Source: Streptomyces abikoensis (GTDB taxonomy: Bacteria; Actinomycetota; Actinomycetes; Streptomycetales; Streptomycetaceae). From it: a stretch of 64,000 bases of DNA. Under the pieces are notes generated by a model, which had not been told where the DNA came from, made no database searches, and worked only from the letters and a program-made list of their open reading frames with translations. Location of the stretch: contig NZ_BMRT01000006.1 of the NCBI RefSeq assembly GCF_014648775.1, positions 1 through 64,000 on the forward strand. The letters run 5' to 3'. How positions within the stretch are numbered: the first letter of the stretch is position 1; each line of letters starts with the position of its first letter. A program made the position numbers and the translations under genes. Below, one piece after another: positions 24,994 to 32,406 of this stretch.

Positions 24994-25022
24994 CCGGAGG
25001 GGCTGCCATGCAGCCCCTCCGG
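24994..25022. terminator. Bidirectional hairpin between lipase and kinase genes
   Basis: CCGGAGGGGCTG and its perfect complement form a 12-bp stem around a CCATG loop, 8 bases after the lipase stop and 5 bases from the convergent kinase stop. Confidence 0.85.
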
Positions 25023-25026
25023 GGCC

Positions 25027-26688
25027 TCAACCGCTCGTACCGCCGTACCCACCGCCCGGATAGCCGGACGGGCTCGCTGACGCCGACCCCGACGGGGACG
25101 AGCTCCCTGACGACGACGCCTTCTGACACGTCACCGTGAACGGAACGTGCCGGGACACCCCCACCCCCTTCACCTCCAGCGCGATCCAGTCCTTCTCCGC
25201 ATCCCCCGCCCGGTGCGCGGTGTCCGTGTGCGACAGGACCTTGCTCCGCTCCCCGGCGCCGATGCGCGCCGTCCGCCAGCCGCCGTCCGTGACGTTCCCG
25301 CTGCCCGTCACCCAGCGGTAGGTGACGTCGGTGGGGGAGCGGTCCACCGCGATGGCGGCCTGGAAAGCGGGGGCGGCGTCGCCCGGCGGCGGGCAGGGCC
25401 CGGAATAGCGGTCCCGCAGGGCGACGAGGGTGACGGTGATGGTCACGGCGGACGAGCCGCCGGACGAGCCCGAGGACCCGGACGCGGCAGGCGGCGACGC
25501 GGCGGCCGACGACGCCGTACGCCCGCTGTCCCGCGGCGAGGGCGCCGCCCCCGCGTTCTTGTCGCTCCCCGAGGACGTGCTCCCGCCCCCGCCGTCCGAC
25601 CCGCCGCCGCTGCCGCTGTTCGAGGTGAGGGCCCACACCAGCCCGCCCACGGCGAGCAGCGCGACCAGCGCGCCCCCGGCGAGCGCCACCCGCTTCCCCG
25701 TCCGCCGCTCGGGCGCACCGGACGCACCGGACGGCGGCACCGGCACCGGCTGGGTCGGCGCCCCGGACGAACCGGCCGCCCCCGCCGCCACGGTAGGCGC
25801 GTACGCCGCACCCGCACCCATACCCGCGCCCGGCTCGACGCGCTGCTCCACACGCGGCACGTTCCCCGCCGCCACCGTCCGCAGCAGCCCCTCCGCCTCC
25901 GCCGCGCCGAGCCGCAGCGCCGGGTCCTTGCGCAGCAGCCCGTCCAGGACGGGCGCGAGCGGCCCGGCCCGGCGCGGCGGCGGGAGCTCGGCGTCGACGA
26001 CGGCGCGCAGCGTGCTGAGCGGGGTGTCCTGGCGGAAGGGCGAGTAGCCCTCCACGGCCGCGTAGAGCATCACCCCGAGCGACCAGAGGTCGGACTCGGG
26101 CCCGGGCGGGTGCCCCAGGGCGCGTTCCGGGGCGAGGTACTCGGGGGAGCCGACCAGCTGGCCCGTCGCCGTCAGCGCCGAGCTCCCCTCGATCATCGCG
26201 ATGCCGAAGTCGGAGAGGACGACACGCCCGTCGTTGGCGATGAGTACGTTTCCCGGTTTCACGTCGCGGTGGAGTACGCCCACGGCGTGCGCCCCCCGGA
26301 GCGCGGCGAGCACCTGCACTCCGATCTGCGCCGCCCGTACCGGGGCGATGGGCCCCTCGGCCACGAGGACCTCCGCGAAGGAGAGGCCGCGCACCAGCTC
26401 CATGACGATCCAGGGCCGGCCTTCCTCGGTGACCACGTCGTGGACGGTGACGACGTTGCGGTGGGAGATCCGGGCCGCCGCGCGGCCCTCGCGTTCCAGC
26501 CGGGCGTAGAGCTGCCGTACGTCGGGAGCGGGCAGTCCGGCGGGCGCCCGGACCTCCTTGACCGCCACTTCCCGGCCCAGTACCTCGTCCCGGGCGCGCC
26601 ATACCACGCCCATGCCACCCTGCCCGAGCTCGTCCAGCAGCCGGTAACGGCCCGCCAGCACCCGTCCGGCGCCGGAACCCGTGTCCAT
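25027..26688 (-). CDS. Membrane Ser/Thr protein kinase (Hanks type) with extracellular domain
   Basis: The 553-residue protein has an intact kinase domain (about 13-275): ELGQGGMGVVWRA, VAVKEV (K44), VLHRDVKPGNVL (D142), SDFGIAM (D160) and GSPEYLAPE. A Pro/Ala linker and one membrane helix follow (about 330-352, VALAGGALVALLAVGGLVWA). The outer part has a Ser/Gly-rich stalk and a compact domain with two cysteines (GPCPPPGDAAPAFQAAIAVD and HVPFTVTC). It resembles PknB-class kinases, but the outer domain is not made of PASTA repeats and may sense something else. The ATG follows GGGGGAGGGAC. Confidence 0.92.
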   Translation of the reverse strand: MDTGSGAGRVLAGRYRLLDELGQGGMGVVWRARDEVLGREVAVKEVRAPAGLPAPDVRQLYARLEREGRAAARISHRNVVTVHDVVTEEGRPWIVMELVRGLSFAEVLVAEGPIAPVRAAQIGVQVLAALRGAHAVGVLHRDVKPGNVLIANDGRVVLSDFGIAMIEGSSALTATGQLVGSPEYLAPERALGHPPGPESDLWSLGVMLYAAVEGYSPFRQDTPLSTLRAVVDAELPPPRRAGPLAPVLDGLLRKDPALRLGAAEAEGLLRTVAAGNVPRVEQRVEPGAGMGAGAAYAPTVAAGAAGSSGAPTQPVPVPPSGASGAPERRTGKRVALAGGALVALLAVGGLVWALTSNSGSGGGSDGGGGSTSSGSDKNAGAAPSPRDSGRTASSAAASPPAASGSSGSSGGSSAVTITVTLVALRDRYSGPCPPPGDAAPAFQAAIAVDRSPTDVTYRWVTGSGNVTDGGWRTARIGAGERSKVLSHTDTAHRAGDAEKDWIALEVKGVGVSRHVPFTVTCQKASSSGSSSPSGSASASPSGYPGGGYGGTSG

Positions 26689-26860
26689 GCGTCCGTCCCT
26701 CCCCCGAGAGCAATTCGGGGTGAATGTACCGCAACGGAGCGTGATTGCCCCCTGTTCGGTACCGTATTGTCCTGTTCAACTCGCTGTCGGTAACGGCAGG
26801 TTCACGTCAGGTCTGTCAACGCCCTTGACGGGGTGGTGAATCGGCCCCGCCGATGCGCGG

Positions 26861-26889
26861 GTGACGCGATGGGGCGATAGGGTTACCCT
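26861..26889 (+). promoter_or_regulatory. Likely promoter of the small basic protein gene
   Basis: GTGACG and TACCCT are separated by 17 bases, about 39 bases upstream of the ATG. This matches the -35/-10 layout of vegetative Streptomyces promoters. Confidence 0.5.
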
Positions 26890-26927
26890 GCCTGGGCCGG
26901 GTGCCTCGTACGGGTGGGGAGTGTCGA

Positions 26928-27218
26928 ATGGATCAGATAGCGATGCGGAGCAGGCCGCGTGTGCCTGCCATCAGCTACGGAAGCGGTGCGTCGAGCGCGC
27001 GCCTGGATCGTCACCTCGCGGTGCTCGGCGGGCCCGCCCTGCCGCAGCGCGAGGTCGAGGGCGCGACGGTGCTGATGCGCGAGATCACCTCGCGTGACCA
27101 CGTCCGCGCCGGTCGCAGCAAGAGCCAGAGCCGTACCGCCCGGGTCTCCCTGTTCGCCCCGCTGCGGCGGCTGCGCCGTTCGCTCTTCGGCAGCCGTGGC
27201 ACCACCTCTCACGCCTGA
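26928..27218 (+). CDS. Small basic protein, unknown
   Basis: GGGGAG lies six bases before an ATG opening a 96-codon frame. The N-terminal half is mixed (RVPAISYGSGASSARLDRHL, then QREVEGATVLMREITSR); the C-terminal 35 residues are strongly basic with no acidic residue (RAGRSKSQSRTARVSLFAPL, RRLRRSLFGSRGT). There is no signal peptide or membrane segment. The basic tail suggests nucleic-acid or membrane-surface binding. I do not recognise a family. A good promoter and ribosome-binding site argue that it is real. Confidence 0.65.
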   Translation: MDQIAMRSRPRVPAISYGSGASSARLDRHLAVLGGPALPQREVEGATVLMREITSRDHVRAGRSKSQSRTARVSLFAPLRRLRRSLFGSRGTTSHA

Positions 27219-27361
27219 CCCCCGGCCCCGGCCCGTCCCCGCAAGGCCCGCCCTGTAAGGCCTGCCCTTTCCCCGGGGCCGGCCGGTCGGAAAGCAGCAC
27301 CCCTCGGCATCCCCCGACGCCTTTCGGCCCGCCGCCCTCCCCGGACGTTCGCACAATCTCC

Positions 27362-28108
27362 TCAGTGCGCGTCGAGGGTGACGGTGAAGGAGAAACGGTC
27401 CCCCCGGTAGTGGATGCGGGCGACGTCGACGGCCCGCCCGTCCTCGTCGTAGGTGATCCCCGTGTAGTGGAGGATCGGGCTGAGCAGCGGCACCTGGAGC
27501 AGCCGGGCCGTCTCCGGGTCGGCCAGCCGTGCCTCGACGGTGTCCGTGATCCGGCTGATGCGCACCCCCACCATGTCGCGCAGCACCTTGGTCATGGGCC
27601 AGCGGGCGAGGTCCGCGACGTCGATGCGCTCGGCCACCTCCGGGCGGACCAGGTTCTCCGCCCAGTTCGTCGGCTCGCCCGACGTCTCGTCATGGCGCAG
27701 CCGCCGGTAGACGACCGCCTCGTCCAGGCCGGGGAAGTGCTCGGCCAGCTCGGCCGGGACCGGCGCCGGGCCGTGGCCGAGAACGGCCGTGTGCTCTCCG
27801 GACTGCTGGGCGACGATCGTGTCCACCGAGCCCAGCAGCCGTACGGGCGAGGCGCGCCGGGCACTCGGCTCGATGAACGTGCCCCGCCGGCGGTGCCGGG
27901 TGATGAGACCCTCCGCCTCCAGCTCCTTGAGCGCCTGCCGCATGGTCAGCACGCTGACGCCGTAGTGGGCCGCGAGGGCGTCCTCGGTGGGCAGGCGCAG
28001 CGGGTCGTCCGGGCGCCGGCCCAGTATCGAGGCGCGCAACGACTGCGACACCTGGTACCAGAGCGGCAGCTTGCGGTTGAGCGCGAGGGAGTCGGGGGCG
28101 AAGGTCAC
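27362..28108 (-). CDS. GntR/HutC-family regulator with UTRA domain
   Basis: The 248-residue protein has a GntR winged helix (LPLWYQVSQSLRASILG, RLPTEDALAAHYGVSVLTMR, HRRRGTFIEPS) and a C-terminal UTRA ligand domain ending in ILHYTGITYDEDGRAVDVAR and the typical YRGDRFSFTV. HutC-type regulators respond to pathway intermediates. It is downstream of hmgA on the same strand, 28 bases apart, so it probably controls tyrosine/homogentisate breakdown and is co-transcribed with it. It starts at GTG after a GGAG. Confidence 0.9.
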   Translation of the reverse strand: MTFAPDSLALNRKLPLWYQVSQSLRASILGRRPDDPLRLPTEDALAAHYGVSVLTMRQALKELEAEGLITRHRRRGTFIEPSARRASPVRLLGSVDTIVAQQSGEHTAVLGHGPAPVPAELAEHFPGLDEAVVYRRLRHDETSGEPTNWAENLVRPEVAERIDVADLARWPMTKVLRDMVGVRISRITDTVEARLADPETARLLQVPLLSPILHYTGITYDEDGRAVDVARIHYRGDRFSFTVTLDAH

Positions 28109-28136
28109 GGGGGCTCCGGGTCTGACAACGGGGGTG

Positions 28137-29471
28137 TCACTGACGGAAGTGGCGTTCCAGACCCTGCCACACCCGGTCGTATCCCGTCTGCAGGTGGTCG
28201 GCCCCGGCGGCCTGCGCCGAGAGCGTGATCGGCCAGCGGGTCTCGAACATGAAGGCCAGACCGTCGTCGATCTTCTGGGGGGCCAGCTCGGCCGCGCTGG
28301 CCCGCTCGAAGGTCTCCCGGTCCGGTCCGTGCGCGGACATCATGTTGTGCAGCGAGCCGCCGCCGGGGACGAAACCCCCTTCACCGGCCGTCTTGGCGTC
28401 GTAGGCACCCTCGATGAGGCCCATGTACTCGCTCATCACGTTCCGGTGGAAGTAGGGCGGCCGGAAGGTGTCCTCGCCCACGAGCCAGCGCGGCGCGAAG
28501 ACGACGAAGTCCACGCCGGCCAGCCCCGGGGTGTCGGAGGGCGAGGTGAGCACGGTGAAGATGGACGGGTCCGGGTGGTCGTAGCTTATGGAGCCCAGCA
28601 CATTGAACCGGCGCAGGTCGTAGACGTACGGCACGTGGTTGCCGTGCCAGGCGACGACGTCCAGCGGGGAGTGGCCGTACGTCGCCGACCAGAGGTTGCC
28701 GCAGAACTTGTTGATCACCTCCACGGGGCCCTCGACGTCCTCGTAGGCGGCGACCGGGGCCAGGAAGTCACGGGCGTTCGCCAGCCCGTTGGCGCCGATC
28801 GGGCCGAGGTCGGGGAGGACGAAGGGCTGCCCGTAGTTCTCGCAGACGTAGCCGCGTGCGTCGGCGTCCAGGAGCTCCACCCGGAAGCGGACGCCGCGCG
28901 GGATCAGCGCCATGTGGCCGGGCTCGGCGCGCAGCAGCCCGAGCTCGGTGCGCAGCAGCAGGCCGCCCCGCTCGGGCACGATCAGCAGCTCCCCGTCGGA
29001 GTCGCTGAAGACGCGGTCCGTCATGGAGGCGTTCGCCGCGTACAGGTGGACGGCCATGCCGGCGCGCTGGGTGACGTCCCCGTTGCCGCCCAGCGTCCAC
29101 AGGCCGGCGAGGAAGTCCGTGCCCTCCGGCGGCTCGGGCAGCGGGTTCCAGCGCAGCCGGTTGGGGTCGGGGACCGTCTCGGTGAAGGGGGCCGTGCGCA
29201 GGGCGCCGTTGTCGACGCGGGTGAAGCGCGGGTGCGCGGCGGAGGGCCGGATCCGGTACAGCCAGGACCGGCGGTTGTGGGCGCGGGGCTCGGTGAAGGC
29301 GCTGCCGCTGAGCTGCTCCGCGTAGAGGCCGAGGGGGGCCCGCTGCGGTGCGTTGCGGCCCAGGGGCAGGGCGCCGGGGAGGGCCTCGCTGCTGTGCTCG
29401 TTGCCGAAGCCGGGGGAGTAGACCAGCGCCTCCGCGGTCTTCCGCGCCCGCTCATTGCCCGTACCGCTCAT
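28137..29471 (-). CDS. hmgA: Homogentisate 1,2-dioxygenase
   Basis: The 444-residue enzyme opens the ring of homogentisate to maleylacetoacetate in tyrosine and phenylalanine breakdown. Conserved blocks are YSPGFGNEHSSEALPGALP, HPDPSIFTVLTSPSDTPG and FPPRW-type AP RWLVGEDTFRPP. The iron ligands lie in PPYFHRNVMSEYMGLIEG (His and Glu) and SLHNMMSAHGPD (His), as in the human enzyme. Length is normal. The start follows GGGAG by six bases. The promoter region holds a near-palindrome over the -10 and the GntR gene follows. The downstream isomerase and fumarylacetoacetase genes are not in the window. Confidence 0.97.
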   Translation of the reverse strand: MSGTGNERARKTAEALVYSPGFGNEHSSEALPGALPLGRNAPQRAPLGLYAEQLSGSAFTEPRAHNRRSWLYRIRPSAAHPRFTRVDNGALRTAPFTETVPDPNRLRWNPLPEPPEGTDFLAGLWTLGGNGDVTQRAGMAVHLYAANASMTDRVFSDSDGELLIVPERGGLLLRTELGLLRAEPGHMALIPRGVRFRVELLDADARGYVCENYGQPFVLPDLGPIGANGLANARDFLAPVAAYEDVEGPVEVINKFCGNLWSATYGHSPLDVVAWHGNHVPYVYDLRRFNVLGSISYDHPDPSIFTVLTSPSDTPGLAGVDFVVFAPRWLVGEDTFRPPYFHRNVMSEYMGLIEGAYDAKTAGEGGFVPGGGSLHNMMSAHGPDRETFERASAAELAPQKIDDGLAFMFETRWPITLSAQAAGADHLQTGYDRVWQGLERHFRQ

Positions 29472-29491
29472 CGCGTGCTCCCACTGCCGAT

Positions 29492-29536
29492 GGATTCCTA
29501 TGGGAGACCGTAGGATTCCCGGGCCGGGCGCGTCAA
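29492..29536 (-). promoter_or_regulatory. hmgA promoter with near-palindromic operator
   Basis: Read leftward, TTGACG (29536-29531) and TACGGT (29512-29507) are 18 bases apart. GGATTCCTA (29492-29500) and TAGGATTCC (29511-29519) flank the -10 as an 8-of-9 inverted repeat, and both contain GGATTCC as a direct repeat. This is a plausible site for the GntR/HutC regulator encoded next to hmgA. Confidence 0.55.
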
Positions 29537-29630
29537 TGGACCGGTCGCGGGCATGCGGAAGAACCGGCCGCCGGACGGGCCGAGACGGGCCCCAAAGGGA
29601 CGGGCCGGTGCCCGGGCCCCGCCGGAGCCC

Positions 29631-29690
29631 GGGACGATCACGCGGCGCGGGAACGATCGGGCGGTGCTGGGAACGATCAAGCGGTGCGGG
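29631..29690. repeat. Three degenerate ~20-bp tandem repeats
   Basis: The units read roughly GGGAACGATCNNGCGGTGCK, with the first copy one base shorter (GGGACGATCACGCGGCGC). They lie between hmgA and the DUF2165 gene, just past the stop of the latter. The GATC cores recur every 20 bases, about two helical turns. Confidence 0.55.
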
Positions 29691-29696
29691 CCGTGA

Positions 29697-30239
29697 TCAG
29701 CCGGCCCGCTCGGCCCGCCACTGCGGCGACGGCAGGTGGATCAGCAGCAGGACGATCCCGGCCAGCGAGAAGATCCGCGTCGCGGCCTGCAGCCCGTTCC
29801 ACTTCGTGGACTGCCACATCGCGAACCACTCCCCGCCGATGGCGATGAAACCCAGCCCGAAGAGCAGCATGAGCATCAGGAGCCCCAGCGTGGTGGCCCG
29901 CCGGGCGGGCGCGAAGCCCTGGGCGGCCACCCCGCCGCGCCGCAGCCCCCGCACCCACAGGCCCGTGGCCCCGAGCAGCACGAGCGCCGCCAGCGTCTCC
30001 CAGACGATGATGGCCACATAGGCGATGTTCTGGAGCGTGGCGTCGGTGACGGCCCGCCACATCAGATCCCGGTCCTGGAACGTCGTGTCCATGGCCAGGA
30101 CGTGGCGGACGAATTCCTGGTTGGTACCGAAGTCGGTGACATTGCCGAAGGCGACGAGCGTGATGTAGACCGCGATCGTGGCGGTCAGCGCCGTGGCCGC
30201 CACCGGCAGGGTGCGCTCGGCGGTCATGGGGTCATGCAT
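29697..30239 (-). CDS. DUF2165 family integral membrane protein
   Basis: The 180-residue protein has four membrane segments (VAATALTATIAVYITLVAFG; IAYVAIIVWETLAALVLLGA; TTLGLLMLMLLFGLGFIAIG; AATRIFSLAGIVLLLIHLP). The outer loop between helices 1 and 2 is conserved (NVTDFGTNQEFVRHVLAMDT), and GGEWFAMWQSTKWNG lies before the last helix. This is the usual layout of DUF2165 proteins, whose role is unknown. A second in-frame ATG four codons later (30227) is an equally possible start. It is divergent from a TetR gene with a palindrome between them. Confidence 0.85.
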   Translation of the reverse strand: MHDPMTAERTLPVAATALTATIAVYITLVAFGNVTDFGTNQEFVRHVLAMDTTFQDRDLMWRAVTDATLQNIAYVAIIVWETLAALVLLGATGLWVRGLRRGGVAAQGFAPARRATTLGLLMLMLLFGLGFIAIGGEWFAMWQSTKWNGLQAATRIFSLAGIVLLLIHLPSPQWRAERAG

Positions 30240-30286
30240 GCCCGTCCGGCCGGGCCGCTACGCGCCGACGGCCCGGGCCGTCCGCC

Positions 30287-30302
30287 CTAAGCGCTCGCTC
30301 AG
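30287..30302. promoter_or_regulatory. TetR-type operator between DUF2165 and TetR genes
   Basis: CTAAGCG-CT-CGCTCAG is a 16-bp near-palindrome (6 of 7 paired positions). It resembles the AAGCGCTTGCTT-class sites of TetR regulators linked to lipid and acyl-CoA metabolism. It lies 48 bases before the DUF2165 start and about 114 before the divergent TetR start. Confidence 0.5.
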
Positions 30303-30415
30303 GCCCGGGGTATGGTGTTCGTCCTTCCGGCACGGTACGACACGGCATGGCAGGGCACGGCACAGCCAGTCGAGGCGAGGGGCCCCCGCGTGGGCCCGGA
30401 GAGCGGGGCAGCGAG

Positions 30416-31048
30416 ATGGGCGCGCAGACGTCACGGACCGACGAGTGGGCCGACGTCACGCCCGACGCGGCGCGCCGGCTGCTGGCCGCAGGCGTGGCGG
30501 CCTTCGCCGAACGCGGCTACCACGCCACCACCACCCGCGACATCGCGGGCCGCGCGGGGATGAGCCCCGCCGCGCTCTACATCCACTACCGGACCAAGGA
30601 AGAGCTCCTCTACCGCATCAGCGGGGTCGGGCACCGGCTCGCCCTCGACATCCTGTGCCGGGCCCGCGACGGCGCCGGCACCCCGGCCGAGCGCCTCGCC
30701 GAGGCCGTCCGCCGCTTCGTCCGCTGGCACGCCGAGCACCACACCACCGCGCGCGTCGTCCAGTACGAGCTCGGCGCGCTCGGCGAGGAGCACCGCGCCG
30801 AGATCGTCGCGCTGCGCCGGGAGACCGACGCCGCCGTCCGCTCGATCATCGAGGACGGCGTCGCCTCGGGCGACTTCGACGTCCCCGACGTCCGCGGCAC
30901 CGCCCTCGCCGTGCTCTCCCTGTGCGTCGACGTCGCCCGCTGGTTCAACGCGGCGGGCGAGCGCACGCCCGCCGAGGTCGGCGACCTCTACGCGGACCTG
31001 GTGCTGCGCATGGCCGGCCACCCCGGGCCTTCGCCACGACCGGCCTGA
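30416..31048 (+). CDS. TetR/AcrR-family regulator
   Basis: The 210-residue protein has a TetR DNA-binding domain (RRLLAAGVAAFAERGYHATT, TRDIAGRAGMSPAALYIHYR, TKEELLYRIS) and an all-helical ligand domain with the FVRWHAEHHTTARVVQYELG stretch found in regulators of acyl-CoA metabolism (FadR/KstR-like). The ATG is chosen because earlier in-frame starts lack a ribosome-binding site, but its own is also weak. It is divergent from the DUF2165 gene and only 26 bases before soxR. Ligand unknown. Confidence 0.88.
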   Translation: MGAQTSRTDEWADVTPDAARRLLAAGVAAFAERGYHATTTRDIAGRAGMSPAALYIHYRTKEELLYRISGVGHRLALDILCRARDGAGTPAERLAEAVRRFVRWHAEHHTTARVVQYELGALGEEHRAEIVALRRETDAAVRSIIEDGVASGDFDVPDVRGTALAVLSLCVDVARWFNAAGERTPAEVGDLYADLVLRMAGHPGPSPRPA

Positions 31049-31074
31049 CAGTGCCGTCACGTACAGTCTGAGCC

Positions 31075-31539
31075 GTGCCGCAGATTACGAAGAAGATTTG
31101 CGAGCTGACTGTCGGTCAGCTCTCGGCGCGCAGTGGCGCCGCCGTCTCCGCGCTCCACTTCTACGAGACCAAGGGCCTGATCAGCAGCAGGCGCACCTCG
31201 GGCAACCAGCGCCGCTACGACCGGGACGCGCTGCGCCGCGTCGCCTTCATCCGCGCGGCCCAGCGCGTCGGCATCCCGCTCGCCACGATCCGCGAGGCGC
31301 TGGCCGGGCTGCCCGACGGGCGCACGCCCAACCGGGCCGACTGGGCCCGGCTGTCCGAGGCGTGGCGGGTCGAACTGGACGCGCGGATAGCGCAGCTGGG
31401 CAAGTTGCGCGACAGCCTGGAGGACTGCATCGGCTGCGGCTGTCTCTCCCTCGACCGGTGCGCGCTGTCCAACCCCGACGACCGTTTCGGCAGCGTGGGC
31501 ACCGGATCGATGCTCTACGGCCAGCGCGACGCGGGCTGA
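31075..31539 (+). CDS. soxR: Redox-sensing MerR-family regulator SoxR
   Basis: The 154-residue protein has a MerR winged helix (LTVGQLSARSGAAVSALHFY, TKGLISSRRTSGNQRRYDRD), a dimerisation helix and the [2Fe-2S] cluster motif CIGCGCLSLDRC (Cys118, 121, 123, 129; spacing CX2CXCX5C). In Streptomyces SoxR responds to redox-active compounds such as actinorhodin, rather than acting through SoxS. No soxS-like gene is present. The GTG lies seven bases after TACAGT, which suggests a leaderless message. A strong hairpin follows the gene. Confidence 0.95.
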   Translation: MPQITKKICELTVGQLSARSGAAVSALHFYETKGLISSRRTSGNQRRYDRDALRRVAFIRAAQRVGIPLATIREALAGLPDGRTPNRADWARLSEAWRVELDARIAQLGKLRDSLEDCIGCGCLSLDRCALSNPDDRFGSVGTGSMLYGQRDAG

Positions 31540-31586
31540 CGGTGACGCGGGCTGACGGTGCCGAGCGCGCGCCCGAGGGCGGTCCA

Positions 31587-31612
31587 CGCTCCCCGGAGCG
31601 GTCCGGGGAGCG
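31587..31612. terminator. Bidirectional hairpin after soxR
   Basis: CGCTCCCCGGA and its perfect complement make an 11-bp stem with a GCGG loop between the convergent soxR and zinc-ribbon genes. Confidence 0.8.
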
Positions 31613-31615
31613 CGC

Positions 31616-32227
31616 TCACACCCCCGCGTACCGCCCGGCGAAGGTCCTCCGGCGCGCGGCGGCCAGCGCCGCCGGCGTGAGCACCGAGACGGGCACCACG
31701 ATGCCGCAGTCGGTGCAGACGGGGCCCTCCAGCGGGTAGCGCTCCAGGTCCGTCCGCCATTCGACGCGCTCCTGCGCGCACACCGGGCAGGCGTCGCCGG
31801 GCGCGGACTCCATCGCCGCGATCACGCGGCGCAGCACGTCCGCGAGCCGGGCGTCGGGGGTGAGGTCGGGGGACGCGCAGGGCACGATGTCACAGCCGCC
31901 CCAGGTGTTGCGGTACCAGTCGTCGATGGCGCTGGGCTGGCGGATGCCGTGGTGCTTCTCCCGGCGGCGCCGGCCCGCGAAGCGGGCCTCGTACGCCAGC
32001 CAGACCTCGCGGGCCTCCTCCAGTTCGACGAGCGCGGCGATCAGCAGTGCGGGGTCGGGTGCCCGGTCGTCGGGGGCGAGGCCGGCGCGGGCGCACAGAT
32101 GGCGCCAGGTCGCCCGGTGCCCGTAGGGGGCGAAGCGTTCGAGGCATTTGCGCAGGGATGTCCTGCGCAGCGCGATGGTGTTCCGTGGATTGCGCACTTC
32201 TCGGGCTAGTGCTCTGAAACCTGCCAC
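31616..32227 (-). CDS. FBP-like/zinc-ribbon protein of unknown function
   Basis: The 203-residue protein starts at GTG nine bases after GGAGG; longer frames lack such a site. The N-terminal half is basic and helical (ALAREVRNPRNTIALRRTSL, RKCLERFAPYGHRATWRHL). A middle block has WYRNTWGGCDIVPCASPD. The C-terminal part has a four-cysteine zinc ribbon, ACPVCAQERVEW and GPVCTDCGIVVPVSV. It may bind nucleic acid or another protein. Conserved in Streptomyces as far as I recall, but I cannot name a characterised family, and the functional label is tentative. Confidence 0.65.
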   Translation of the reverse strand: MAGFRALAREVRNPRNTIALRRTSLRKCLERFAPYGHRATWRHLCARAGLAPDDRAPDPALLIAALVELEEAREVWLAYEARFAGRRRREKHHGIRQPSAIDDWYRNTWGGCDIVPCASPDLTPDARLADVLRRVIAAMESAPGDACPVCAQERVEWRTDLERYPLEGPVCTDCGIVVPVSVLTPAALAAARRRTFAGRYAGV

Positions 32228-32406
32228 TGCATCCCACCTCCGGCGGCGCGGACTCGGATCGACATGGAAGGGACGTAACGCACGGCCGATCGGATCCATC
32301 GGATTTTCGGATCCCGGCCCGCGTCACGGCGCCGACTCCGCTCTGCTACCCCCATCGGGCGGACAGATGTGGGCCATCACGAAGGTGGCGGATCCCGGTG
32401 CCGTGC

